Positions 26,889 to 36,033 of a stretch of 64,000 nt of DNA are shown in pieces; within the stretch, counting starts at the first letter, position 1; the number at the start of each line of letters is the position of its first letter. Made by a program: the position numbers and the translations under genes. A model generated the notes under the pieces. The model made no database searches, was not told the origin of the DNA, and saw only the letters and a list, made by a program, of their open reading frames with translations. This DNA comes from Planctomycetota bacterium (GTDB taxonomy: Bacteria > Planctomycetota > J058): positions 105,688 to 169,687 of the forward strand of contig JAMLIC010000017.1 of NCBI GenBank assembly GCA_023954375.1. Reading direction: 5' to 3'.

Positions 26889-28507
26889 TGTGGGGAGGGG
26901 CGCTGGCGCTGCTGGCCGCCTACGCGCTCACCCGCGCCGCCCCGCCAGGCGAGCCGCCGCCCGCCGGCCGTTCCCCGTCGCGGCGCGACGCGGCCGTCCT
27001 GCTCGGGGTCGCGGCGCTCGTCGTCGCCTGCCGCGCGCCGCTGGCGATCGGGCGCGCGTGGCGCAACCCCGACGAGTTCGCCTACCTGGCGCTGGCGCGC
27101 TTCGCCGCCGACTCGGGCGAGAGCCTGCTCTCGTGCATGGGTCACCTCCGGCTGCACATGCTGCTCTACCGCCTCGGCGACGGACGGACCTTCGTCGTCG
27201 TCGACCTGGTCACGTCGTTCGTCGTGGGGCTGACCGCCGCCGCGCTCGGCGCGCTGGTCCTCCAGCGCACCGGCCGCGTCCGCGTCGCGGCGCTGACGGC
27301 GGCGCTCTACCCGGTCGGGCTCTTGCCGTTCGAGGGGCTCTCGTCGAACGGCGAGCCCTGGGCCGGCCTCGGGCTCGCGATCTACCTCCTGGCCCGGCTC
27401 GGCGCCGCGGGGCCCGTCGCCGCCGCGCAGCCCGTGTGGCGCGCCGTCGGCGCCGGAAGCGGGCTCGCGCTCGCCGCCATGTGCAAGGAGCACGCGCTCA
27501 CGTTCGTCGCGGTCGAGCCGCTGCTGCTGGTCCTCGTCGGCCCGCGCGGCTCGGCGCGCGCGGTCGCCCGCCACGCCGCGGGCCTGGTGGCCGGGGCGGC
27601 GCTGGTGCTCGGGCCGCTGCTCCTCGTGCTGGCCTGGCATGGGGTCCTGGGGAGGCAGGCGCAGAGCCTTCTCGCCACCGCCACCGGCCTCGGCGCCGAG
27701 TCGGACGGGAGCCTCGTCACGCTCGTCCTCCCGGCGCCGTCGCCCTTGCCCGGCGCGGGCGTCGCGACCGTGCTCCTGGCGGGACTGACGCGCCTGCTCC
27801 ACAACCCGGTGACCTGGCTCGCCCTTGTCGGCGTGGCCCTCGTGGTCGCGCGGGGCGCCGCGGACCAGCGGCGGCTCCTGGCCGCGCTCGCGGTCCCCTT
27901 CTTCGCGGGCGTCGCCACCGCCAGCCTGGGGCTGCGCTTCTTCGACCACTACTTCATGCTCGCGCTCCCCGCGGGGGCCCCCCTGGCCGCCCTCGCGCTC
28001 GCGCGCCTACGCGAGGACCTCCGCCGCCACGGCCGGGCGGCGGCGGCCCTGGTGCTGCTCGCGGCGCTGCCGGGGGTCCCGCGGCTCGCGCGGGCGACGG
28101 TCGCCGCCGTCCGCGAGGGGCCGCCCGAGCACCTCCGCGACCTCGGCCCGCTGCGCGCCGCCCTGCCGGCGGGGCCGCGGCTGTTCGTCGCGGGCTGGTC
28201 GCCCGAGCTCTACCACCTCCTGGATCGCACCCCCGCGAGCCGACGCATCACGGGGGTGACGGGGACGGCCTTCGGCTGGGGCACGGTGGAGAAAGACCTG
28301 GCGCGCCATCCGCTTGCACCCATCGTGGTCCCGCCCACTGTCGCGCTCCCCCTGTGGCGCCGCGGCGAGGACGGCGCCGTCGGCTTTCACTGGCTCAAGC
28401 TGGACGCCTTCGAGGAGTCGCCCGCGTTCGAGCGGTGGGTCGTCGAGTCGCGCCTCGAGCGGCGGCGCGCGGGAGCGTTCGCGGTGTACGTCGCCGCGCC
28501 CCGGTGA
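26870..28507 (+). CDS. GT-C fold glycosyltransferase (PMT/ArnT-like)
   Basis: A 545-residue polytopic membrane protein with about 9-11 hydrophobic helices. The first extracytoplasmic loop carries NPDEFAYLALAR, the acidic motif of GT-C enzymes (families 39/83) that use lipid-linked sugars, followed by FEGLSSNGEPWAG and, in the C-terminal soluble part, WSPELYHLLDRTPASRR. It should transfer a sugar to a protein or lipid at the membrane face; the acceptor is unknown. The start at 26870 lies in the second copy of a 34-bp duplication. Its presence between the small lipoprotein and the Hsp70 may be incidental or may point to a glycosylated lipoprotein. Confidence 0.75.
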   Translation: MADPVLLWGGALALLAAYALTRAAPPGEPPPAGRSPSRRDAAVLLGVAALVVACRAPLAIGRAWRNPDEFAYLALARFAADSGESLLSCMGHLRLHMLLYRLGDGRTFVVVDLVTSFVVGLTAAALGALVLQRTGRVRVAALTAALYPVGLLPFEGLSSNGEPWAGLGLAIYLLARLGAAGPVAAAQPVWRAVGAGSGLALAAMCKEHALTFVAVEPLLLVLVGPRGSARAVARHAAGLVAGAALVLGPLLLVLAWHGVLGRQAQSLLATATGLGAESDGSLVTLVLPAPSPLPGAGVATVLLAGLTRLLHNPVTWLALVGVALVVARGAADQRRLLAALAVPFFAGVATASLGLRFFDHYFMLALPAGAPLAALALARLREDLRRHGRAAAALVLLAALPGVPRLARATVAAVREGPPEHLRDLGPLRAALPAGPRLFVAGWSPELYHLLDRTPASRRITGVTGTAFGWGTVEKDLARHPLAPIVVPPTVALPLWRRGEDGAVGFHWLKLDAFEESPAFERWVVESRLERRRAGAFAVYVAAPR

Positions 28508-28621
28508 TCGGGTCCCGTTCGGTCGAGGGTGTCAGGCCGGCCCGACACGTCGGCGCGTCACCCGGCCCTACATTCGCCCGACCGCGCAGGGCACAATGCC
28601 GCCGCACAGCGGGGGGGCCGG

Positions 28622-30931
28622 ATGTCCGACATCGTCATCAAGCCGGGGCTCGTCAGCCGGAATCCGTTCTTCGTCTCCAAGCGGGCGGCCGAGTTCAAGC
28701 AGACGGTCTACTACCGGGGGACGGAGGACTTCCTCCACGTCGAGTTCCCCATGACGCAGCCCTGGTGCTACGTCCTGCCGCAGCAGTTCACGCTCGGCGG
28801 CGACACGGGGAAGCTGCACGAGACGATCCGCATCTACGTCCAGCCGCAGCACCCGTCCTTCCCCAGGCAGAAGGACATCAACCTCGACGTGCGCCTCAAC
28901 GCGCGCACGCCCTCGGGCAAGCGGCTGCTCACGATCCCCATCTACCTGCAGGACATCCAGCCGATCCAGGACTTCGAGGGCGTGGTCGCCATCGACTTCG
29001 GCACGTCGTCGTGCTGCGTGGCGTTCATCGAGCACCACGACGGGTCGGCCACGGTCAAGCCGATCAAGTTCGAGGACGGCTGGCCGCCGCGCTTCGACAG
29101 CATCGCCTCGCTGCTCTACTTCGCCGACCACGGCAACCCGGTCGCGCCCGACTACGAGATCGGCAACTCCGCGCTGCTGGCCTGGCGCGGCAGCGGCGGC
29201 GACCCCGAGGCCGACGCCCAGGACGACGGCGCCCAGGGGCCGGCCGACGACGCGCCGCTCTCGGCGTTCAAGTACTCGGTGAAGCGCTACCTGGGCACGA
29301 ACCGCAAGACCTACGTGCTCAACAACCGCATCAAGACCGACGCCCGGCCCGCCTTCTACGACTACGAGCAGCTGTGCGGGTTCGTCGTGCAGCGCGTGCT
29401 CACCCAGGCCGAGGACCAGCTCGGCCGGCGGGTCAAGCAGCTCGTGGCCACCTACCCGACGACGTTCAGCACCACCCAGCTCGAGGCGCTCAAGCGCGTC
29501 TTCGCCAGCCTCGGCTTCACGGGCGACGCGCTGAACCTGGCCTACGACGAGGCCAACGCCGTCACGCTCGACTACTTCAACCAGGCGCTGTCGAACAACT
29601 CGATCCTGGTGCTCAAGGCGATCTTCCCCTCGCCAAGCTACATCCTCACCTTCGACTTCGGCGGCGGCACGCTCGACATCACCGTCATCCAGCTCGACAT
29701 CCGCGAGGCCGGCGCCACGCACGAGGTGCAGACGCAGGTGATCGGCGTCGCCGGCGCGCGCCACTTCGCCGGCGACAACATCTCGCTCCAGCTGTTCCGG
29801 GTCCTCAAGGCCACGATCGCCGTCTACCTGGCCGAGGCCGGGATCGAGCCGGGCGACGTCGACGACCGCGACGCCTACCGCGGGGCGCTCGACGCGCTGC
29901 GCGGCGAGGCGGAGACGATCCGACGCCGCCTCGCGGCCGGCCAGGACCTCGACAAGCAGCACGACGACATCATCAACGACGTGCTCCCCACCCGCTACGA
30001 CCCGTCGAGCGAGGGGAGCAACGACCGCGCGCGGCGCCACTTCTTCGAGCTGTGGGACGCGGCCGAGGGGATCAAGAAGCGCTTCGGCACGCCCGACGCC
30101 GAGGGCCGCTACCCCGACGAGGTCGTCCTGTCGGTCCCCATGCCGCGCGTGCAGGAGTACTGCGGGGTCGACTTCACGCAGGTGAGCGACATCGTCATCA
30201 AGCGCGAGCAGTACGAGCCGCGGATCGCCCCGCAGATCCGCGAGGCGCTGGAGAAGGCGCGCCGCCTCGTCCCCGGCAACGAGCCGCTGGCGCTGGCGAT
30301 CCTCTCCGGCAACAGCTCGCGCCTGCCGATCGTGCGCGCCCTGGCGCAGGAGCTCCTCGGCCTCGACGCCCGCAACGTGCACTTCGACCCCGACGGCTGC
30401 AAGGTCGCCGTGGCCCGCGGCGCCGCGTTCGCGCGGCGAAACGACCTGGTGCCCACGCGGATCAAGTACCGCCTGGGGAACCTGCTCAAGAGCCTCCCCT
30501 GGGAGGTCGGCGCGCGGGTGGGCGGGGCGCCCTTCGAGTCGTTCTTCGAGCGCGGCACCGACCTGCCGACCGCGCAGCCCTACGTGTTCGAGCCGCCGAC
30601 CGAGGCGCAGATCCTGCACATCTTCAGCCGCCTGTCGAAGCTGGACGAGCGCCCCGAGGAGATCGGCTACTTCGACTTCTCGCGCCCGGCGACCGGCCGC
30701 GCCATGCCGCCGGAGCTCGCCCGCGCGGTCAAGACCGGCCAGGCCCGCAAGCGCGGCGTGACGCTCGGGCGCAAGAAGAGGCCCGACGACCCGCCGGCCG
30801 GCAAGCCGATCACGGTGTGGATCGACCAGGACCGCCAGCTCTTCGCCGAGAAGGAGGGCAAGTCCTACGCGCTCAACTACCAGCCCGAGGACTTCCCGCC
30901 CGAGCTCGACCCGTTCAGCGGGGTGCACTGA
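28622..30931 (+). CDS. Divergent Hsp70-family ATPase with N-terminal beta domain
   Basis: A 769-residue member of the Hsp70/actin fold. Residues 1-120 form an added beta-rich domain (MSDIVIKPGLVSRNPFFVSK through IPIYLQD) absent from DnaK. The ATPase starts at about residue 124 with phosphate-1 AIDFGTSSCCVAFIE, continues through VKRYLG, the connect-like ATYPTTFSTTQLEAL, phosphate-2 LTFDFGGGTLDITV (about 344) and the adenosine motif AILSGNSSRLPIV (about 561). No DnaK-type substrate-binding domain is recognisable; the C-terminus is short and ends FPPELDPFSGVH. The likely role is an ATP-switched scaffold, as for SrfB-like proteins. The next gene, eight bases on, encodes GrpE-like repeats. Confidence 0.85.
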   Translation: MSDIVIKPGLVSRNPFFVSKRAAEFKQTVYYRGTEDFLHVEFPMTQPWCYVLPQQFTLGGDTGKLHETIRIYVQPQHPSFPRQKDINLDVRLNARTPSGKRLLTIPIYLQDIQPIQDFEGVVAIDFGTSSCCVAFIEHHDGSATVKPIKFEDGWPPRFDSIASLLYFADHGNPVAPDYEIGNSALLAWRGSGGDPEADAQDDGAQGPADDAPLSAFKYSVKRYLGTNRKTYVLNNRIKTDARPAFYDYEQLCGFVVQRVLTQAEDQLGRRVKQLVATYPTTFSTTQLEALKRVFASLGFTGDALNLAYDEANAVTLDYFNQALSNNSILVLKAIFPSPSYILTFDFGGGTLDITVIQLDIREAGATHEVQTQVIGVAGARHFAGDNISLQLFRVLKATIAVYLAEAGIEPGDVDDRDAYRGALDALRGEAETIRRRLAAGQDLDKQHDDIINDVLPTRYDPSSEGSNDRARRHFFELWDAAEGIKKRFGTPDAEGRYPDEVVLSVPMPRVQEYCGVDFTQVSDIVIKREQYEPRIAPQIREALEKARRLVPGNEPLALAILSGNSSRLPIVRALAQELLGLDARNVHFDPDGCKVAVARGAAFARRNDLVPTRIKYRLGNLLKSLPWEVGARVGGAPFESFFERGTDLPTAQPYVFEPPTEAQILHIFSRLSKLDERPEEIGYFDFSRPATGRAMPPELARAVKTGQARKRGVTLGRKKRPDDPPAGKPITVWIDQDRQLFAEKEGKSYALNYQPEDFPPELDPFSGVH

Positions 30932-30939
30932 CCGGGCCC

Positions 30940-33900
30940 ATGAGCGACCTGACCGCGCCCACCGCCGCCGAGCCCCCCGCGCCCGACCCCGCGGCGGCCC
31001 GGAGCGCAGCCTGGCCGGCGGCCGTCGCCGAGGCGCTCGGCGCCCTGGCCCGCGACGACGAGGCGCTGCCGGCGCTCGCGCGGCTGCACGCCCGGCTCCA
31101 GCCGGACGGCCCGCCCGACCTGACCGCCGCGCTCGAGGCGCTCCTCGCCGCGCGCGGGCTCTCCGCCTTCCCGCGCGGCGCCGACGAGGCCCGCGCGGAC
31201 CTCGACGGCGGCGCCCCGGGCTACGAGGTCGCCAGAGCGCCGAGCGACGAGGCCCCGCGCGGCGACGTCCTGCGCGTCGAGCGCCGGGGCCTGCGCGACG
31301 CGTCGGGCGCCGTCCTCGCGCCGGCGCGCGTCGTCGTCTCGAAGGGCCCGCGAGACCCGCTCGAGGCGGCCCTCGCCGACCTCGAGGACGTGCTCCGCCG
31401 CACGCCGGTGCCCCAGGGCGCGCCCGCGCTCGAGGTGGCCGCCGCGCGCGAGGCCCTGGCCCGGGGCGAGGGGGCCGACCTGGCGGCGCTCTGCCGGGCG
31501 CTCGCCTCGGCCGACGCGCTCGGCGACGAGGTCGTCGACCTGACCCTCCGCGACGTCTACCGCCTCCTGCGGGCCGCCGGGGTCGAGGCGCTGCCGGCGC
31601 CGGGCGCCGGCCGGCTGCCGCCAGGCGCCCCGCGCGACGAGGTCGAGGCGCGCGACGCGCCGGCGCCGGCGGGCGCGGTCATCGAGGTCCGGCGGCGCGG
31701 CTTCGCCCGCGGCGACGAGGTCCTCGTGGCCCCGGCGGTCGTCGTCTCGCGCGGCCCGCGGCCGGCCCTCCTGCGGCTCCTCGACCGCCTGGCCGCCGAG
31801 GACCCGGGGCCGCTGGCGACGCTCGCGGCGTTCGCCGCCGACCTGGCCGCGAGGGTCGACGCGGCGCGCGACGCGCACGCCCTCGCCGGCGCCCCCGCCG
31901 CCGCCCCGTGCCCGCAGACCGGGGCGCCGCGCGAGGCGCTCGTCGCGGCCGCGCTCGACCTGACCCGCGCCCTGGAGCGCGCCGGCGACGCGCTGGGCGC
32001 CCTTCGCGGCCCGGTCGACGCCCTGGTCACGGCCGACCTCCTGCCGGCGCTCGCCGCCCTCGACCCCGAGGTCGAGCCCTTGCCGCCGCCGGGGCAGGCC
32101 GCGCTCGACGACCCGGCCCTCTACGAGGTCGAGGAGGCGCACGACGAGCGCGCGCCGGGGGCCCTGGTCGCCGTCCGGCGCGTGGGCCTGGTCGACCGGC
32201 GCGGCGGCGTGCGGCGCGTGCATCCGGCGCGGGTCGTCGTGAGCCTCGGGCCGCGCTCGCCGCTCGACCTGGCGCTCGACGCCCTGCTCGCCGCGTGGCC
32301 GGCCGCCGCCGCGGCGCCACCCCGCGCGAGGACGGGGCGCCTCCCGCACGGGCCACCCGCGAGCGCCCCCGACGTCGAGGCGCGCGCCCGCGCCCTGCGG
32401 GCCGCCGGGCGGGAGGGCGACGCGCGCCAGGTCGCCGCCGCCGCCGCCGCGCTGCTCGACCTGGTCGAGGCCCGGGCGGATGCCCTGGACGAGGCCCTCG
32501 CCGCGCTGGGCCAGGCGCTCGGCCCCCGCGGGGTCGACGTGGTCGATGCCCCGCAGGACGGCCCGGGGCTCCAGCCGCGGCACGTCTTCTCGGACCGGCC
32601 CGCGGGCGAGGCGCTCGCAGTGACCCGCCGCGCGCTCGTCGTCGACGGCCAGGTCGTGCGGCCCGGCGAGGTCGCGACCAGCCTCGGGCCGCGCCCCGCG
32701 CTCCTCGCCGTCGCCGACGCGGTCGAGCCCCTGCTCGCGGGCCTCCCCGACGACCTCCGCGCGCCGCTCGCCGCGCGCGTCGGCCTCGAGCGCGCGGTCG
32801 AGGCCGACCTGCTCGCAGGCCGCCAGCCGCTCGGCGCGGGGACCTCGCGCGACCGGGCGGCCGCGCTGCTCGACGCGCTCGACCTCGCCCGCCCCTCCGG
32901 CCTCGAGGCGCTCGAGGACGTCCTGCGCGGGCCGCTCCGGGCGGCGCTCACGGTCGAGGGTCTGGCCCTCCTCCCGTCACCGGGCGCGCCGCTCGACCTC
33001 GCCCGAGAGGACGCCGTGGCCGAGGCCGAGGGGCGGCCGTCGGACGCGCCGCGCGGCGCGCTCCTCGAGGTGCGGGCGCACGGCCTGGTCGACGCGGACG
33101 ACCCCGGGCGCGTCGTCCGGGCGGCGCGCGTCGTCGTGAGCCTCGGCGTCGACGACGCCTGCCTGGCCGCGCTCGACGCGGCGCTCTCGGCGGCGCGCGA
33201 GGCCGCCCCGGCCGAGGCCGTCGCGCTCGCCGACCTGGTCGAGCGCCTGCGCGACCCGCGCGCCCCCCTCGACGAGGCGAGGGCGCTCGACGCGCTGTTC
33301 GAGGCCCGCGCCGCCGCGTCGCCCGCGGCGCGCGCGCCGCTCGACGACGCCCTGCGCGCGCTGGGCGCCGAGGTCTTCCCGGCGGTCGGCGAGGCGTGGT
33401 CGGGCGAGGCGCGCCGCGTCTTCTCCGACGACGCCCCGGCGGGGCAGGTGCTCGAGGTGCTCACGCCCGGCCTGCGGCGCGGCGACGTCGTCCTGCGACC
33501 GCCCGAGGTCGTCGTCAGCCGTGGCCGCCCCGGCGCCGACGAGCGCGCCCTCGGCGAGGCGCTCGAGGCCGCCCGGGGCGCCGGCGCGGACGGCGACCTC
33601 GCCCGCGCCCTCGACGAGGCGATCGAGCGCGTCGCCGCCCTCCCCGCCGACGACGCGACGGCGCTCCTCGTGGACCTGCTCGGCAAGCTCGAGGACGCGG
33701 GCCTCTCCGACGCGGCCGCCGCGCTGGTGCCGGCGCTGACGGGCCGCGGCCTGCGCGCCCTCCCCGGGCGCGCGGGCGAGCGCTGGGACGAGGTCGCCGC
33801 CCTCGCCGGCGACGGCGCCTTCGAGGCGCCGCGCAAGGTGCTGGTCGAGGCGCCCGAGGGCTCGATCGTCGTCGTCGACCGGCGCGCCGTCGTGGCGCCG

Positions 33901-34362
33901 GGCGGCGTCGTGCGGCGCGGCCGCGTGAGGGTCGCCGCCGGCCCGCCGAGCGAGCTCTCGCGCCTCGCCGAGGCCCTCCGCCCCGGCCTCGAGGGCGCCC
34001 TCGAGGGCGAGGCCCGGGCGGCGGCCCTGGCCGAGCTCGACGAGGTCCTCGAGCGGATCGCCGAGGCCCACGCCGAGCGCGGCTACCTGCTCGCGCTGCC
34101 GCTCATGACCCTCCTCCAGCGCCACGACCTCAAGGACAAGCTCGGCGGGGAGCTGAAGGAGTTCCTCCGCCGCCAGGGGGTCAAGGAGATCATCGCCTAC
34201 CCCACCTACGACGCGAACCGCCTGGGCGTCTCGCGCCTGGAGGAGGTGCGGGTCAGGTCCGACCGGCCCAAGGGCAAGATCGTCCGCGTCCTGCGGCCCG
34301 GGTTCGAGCGCACGACGGACGGCGCGGTCCTGCAGAAGGTGCGCGCCGAGGTGTCCCGGTAG
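30940..34362 (+). CDS. Protein with eight GrpE-like C-terminal (beta-domain) repeats
   Basis: A 1140-residue acidic, Ala-rich protein with helical spacers of about 100-130 residues separating eight similar beta segments. Each has the pattern P-x-G-x-(V/L)-x-V-x(3)-G-L, a short turn, then (V/L)-R/A-P-A-x-V-x-V-S, as in DVLRVERRGLRDASG then APARVVVSKGPR, or QVLEVLTPGLRRGDVVLR then PPEVVVSRG. The last copy (KGKIVRVLRPGFERTTDG) closes the protein as it does in GrpE. GrpE is the nucleotide-exchange factor of Hsp70, and this gene starts eight bases after an Hsp70 gene. I infer a polyvalent exchange factor or adaptor. The resemblance is by eye and limited to the beta segment. Confidence 0.7.
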   Translation: MSDLTAPTAAEPPAPDPAAARSAAWPAAVAEALGALARDDEALPALARLHARLQPDGPPDLTAALEALLAARGLSAFPRGADEARADLDGGAPGYEVARAPSDEAPRGDVLRVERRGLRDASGAVLAPARVVVSKGPRDPLEAALADLEDVLRRTPVPQGAPALEVAAAREALARGEGADLAALCRALASADALGDEVVDLTLRDVYRLLRAAGVEALPAPGAGRLPPGAPRDEVEARDAPAPAGAVIEVRRRGFARGDEVLVAPAVVVSRGPRPALLRLLDRLAAEDPGPLATLAAFAADLAARVDAARDAHALAGAPAAAPCPQTGAPREALVAAALDLTRALERAGDALGALRGPVDALVTADLLPALAALDPEVEPLPPPGQAALDDPALYEVEEAHDERAPGALVAVRRVGLVDRRGGVRRVHPARVVVSLGPRSPLDLALDALLAAWPAAAAAPPRARTGRLPHGPPASAPDVEARARALRAAGREGDARQVAAAAAALLDLVEARADALDEALAALGQALGPRGVDVVDAPQDGPGLQPRHVFSDRPAGEALAVTRRALVVDGQVVRPGEVATSLGPRPALLAVADAVEPLLAGLPDDLRAPLAARVGLERAVEADLLAGRQPLGAGTSRDRAAALLDALDLARPSGLEALEDVLRGPLRAALTVEGLALLPSPGAPLDLAREDAVAEAEGRPSDAPRGALLEVRAHGLVDADDPGRVVRAARVVVSLGVDDACLAALDAALSAAREAAPAEAVALADLVERLRDPRAPLDEARALDALFEARAAASPAARAPLDDALRALGAEVFPAVGEAWSGEARRVFSDDAPAGQVLEVLTPGLRRGDVVLRPPEVVVSRGRPGADERALGEALEAARGAGADGDLARALDEAIERVAALPADDATALLVDLLGKLEDAGLSDAAAALVPALTGRGLRALPGRAGERWDEVAALAGDGAFEAPRKVLVEAPEGSIVVVDRRAVVAPGGVVRRGRVRVAAGPPSELSRLAEALRPGLEGALEGEARAAALAELDEVLERIAEAHAERGYLLALPLMTLLQRHDLKDKLGGELKEFLRRQGVKEIIAYPTYDANRLGVSRLEEVRVRSDRPKGKIVRVLRPGFERTTDGAVLQKVRAEVSR
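31252..34362 (+). repeat. Eight degenerate GrpE-like beta-domain repeats (coding)
   Basis: Approximate copies: 31252-31350, 31669-31760, 32155-32256, 32599-32694, 33046-33150, 33433-33528, 33850-33942 and 34264-34362, that is residues about 105-137, 244-273, 406-439, 554-585, 703-737, 832-863, 971-1001 and 1109-1140. Copies 4 and 7 are the most altered. Spacing falls from about 160 to about 130 residues. The DNA is not highly similar, so the duplications are old. Confidence 0.75.
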
Positions 34363-34420
34363 TCGATCGACGTCTGCCCGGCGCACGATCACGCGCGCCG
34401 CGGCGCGATAGAGTAGGGGC

Positions 34421-36028
34421 ATGAACCGGATCAAGGCCCGCCCGGCGCGCGGGCCGGTGGTCGCGCCGACGAAGCTCGTGGCCAAGGACGAGGTGGCCAC
34501 CTACCTGACCGACGCCTCGCGCTTCCCCGGCGGCCACGCGCCGGCCGTCTACCTGCCGCGGGCCGAGGGCGAGGTGGCCTGGGTCGTCCAGAACGAGCGG
34601 CGCGTGCTGCCGGTCGGCGCGCAGTCGTCGCTCACGGGCGGGGCGACCCCGAAGGGCGAGGCGCTCCTGTCGCTCGCGCGCATGGACCGCGTGCTGGCGC
34701 TCGAGCCGGGCGAGGCGCGCTGCGAGGCGGGCGTGGCGCTCGTCACGCTCGAGCAGGCGCTGGCGGCGAAGGACGCCTGGTACCCGCCCGTGCCCACCTA
34801 CACCGGGGCGCTCGTCGGCGGCGTCGTCAGCACGAACGCGGCCGGCGCGGCGACGTGGAAGTACGGCTCGACGCGGGACTGGGTGCTCGGGCTCACGGTC
34901 GTCCTCGCCTCGGGCGACGTCCTCGACCTGCGCCGCGGCGAGGTCACGGCGGCGGGCCCCGGGGCCGGCGAGTTCGAGGTGGAGCTGACGTCGGGCGAGG
35001 TGCTGCGGGTGCCCGTGCCGACCTACCGCATGCCCGAGGTGGCCAAGCGCTCGGCCGGCTACCACGCGGCGCCCGGCATGGACCTCATCGACCTGTTCGT
35101 CGGCTCCGAGGGCACGCTCGGCGTGATCACCGAGGTCGCGCTGAAGACGCTCGCCACCCCGCCGCAGCTCCTCGTGCTGCTGGTGCCGTTCCCGCGCGAG
35201 AGCGCGGCGCTCGGCTTCTGCGGCGAGCTGCGCGAGGCGTCGCGCGTGACCTGGAAGACGAAGGACCGCCGCGGGCTCGACGTGCGGGCCGTCGAGAGCC
35301 TGGACCGCCGCTCGCTCGAGCTCCTGCGCGAGGACGGCGAGGACAGGAAGCACGGCGTCGTCCTCCCCGACGACGCCGACGCGGCGCTGCTCATCCAGCT
35401 CGAGGTGCCCGACGACGTCGACGCGGGCGAGGCCTTCGCGCTGTTCGGCGAGGGCGGCAAGCAGCCGGACACGTCGGTGAACCGCCTCCTGCGCCTCCTG
35501 CAGACGCGCGGCGTCCTCGACGACGTCGAGGTGGCGCTCCCGGGCGACGACCGGCGCGAGCGGCAGCTCTACGCGCTGCGCGAGGCCGTGCCCATGTGCG
35601 TGAACCACCGCGTGCAGGCGGCGCAGCGCGAGGTCGACCCCGGGATCCACAAGGTCGCGGCCGACATGATCGTCCCGTTCGCGCGGCTGGAGGAGATGCT
35701 CCGCCACTACCGCCACGCGTTCGAGCGGCGCGGCCTCGACCACGCGATCTGGGGGCACATCTCGGACGGCAACCTGCACCCCAACGTGATCCCCCGCTCG
35801 CTCGAGGACGTCACGGCCGGCAAGGAGGCGCTCCTCGAGCTCGGCCGCGACGTGGCCCGCCTCGGCGGCTGCCCCCTCGCCGAGCACGGCACCGGCCGCA
35901 ACCCGGTCAAGCAGGCCCTCCTGCGCCAGCTCTACGGCGACGAGGGGCTCGAGGCCATGCGGCGCACGCGCCGGGCGCTCGACCCCGAGGGCAAGCTCGC
36001 CCCTGGCGTCATCTTCCCCGAGGCGTAA
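34421..36028 (+). CDS. FAD-linked oxidase of the GlcD / D-lactate dehydrogenase family
   Basis: A 535-residue flavoprotein. FAD_binding_4 features occupy residues 40-230: LPVGAQSSLTGGATPKGEAL, YPPVPTYTGALVGGVVSTNAAG and KRSAGYHAAPGMDLIDLFVGSEGTLGVI in series. The C-terminal FAD-oxidase domain carries DHAIWGHISDGNLHPNV, AEHGTGRNPVKQALLRQLYG and the closing DPEGKLAPG-x-IF. It oxidises a 2-hydroxy acid such as glycolate or lactate, probably passing electrons to the quinone pool; the exact substrate is not readable. A TAGAGT hexamer lies at 34409-34414. Confidence 0.9.
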   Translation: MNRIKARPARGPVVAPTKLVAKDEVATYLTDASRFPGGHAPAVYLPRAEGEVAWVVQNERRVLPVGAQSSLTGGATPKGEALLSLARMDRVLALEPGEARCEAGVALVTLEQALAAKDAWYPPVPTYTGALVGGVVSTNAAGAATWKYGSTRDWVLGLTVVLASGDVLDLRRGEVTAAGPGAGEFEVELTSGEVLRVPVPTYRMPEVAKRSAGYHAAPGMDLIDLFVGSEGTLGVITEVALKTLATPPQLLVLLVPFPRESAALGFCGELREASRVTWKTKDRRGLDVRAVESLDRRSLELLREDGEDRKHGVVLPDDADAALLIQLEVPDDVDAGEAFALFGEGGKQPDTSVNRLLRLLQTRGVLDDVEVALPGDDRRERQLYALREAVPMCVNHRVQAAQREVDPGIHKVAADMIVPFARLEEMLRHYRHAFERRGLDHAIWGHISDGNLHPNVIPRSLEDVTAGKEALLELGRDVARLGGCPLAEHGTGRNPVKQALLRQLYGDEGLEAMRRTRRALDPEGKLAPGVIFPEA

Positions 36029-36033
36029 GATCT

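Noticed and set aside
28508..28621. A separate operon starting at the Hsp70
   Set aside because: TACATT-like boxes occur in this 114-bp gap, but no -35 box fits; it is left as a possible internal promoter only.
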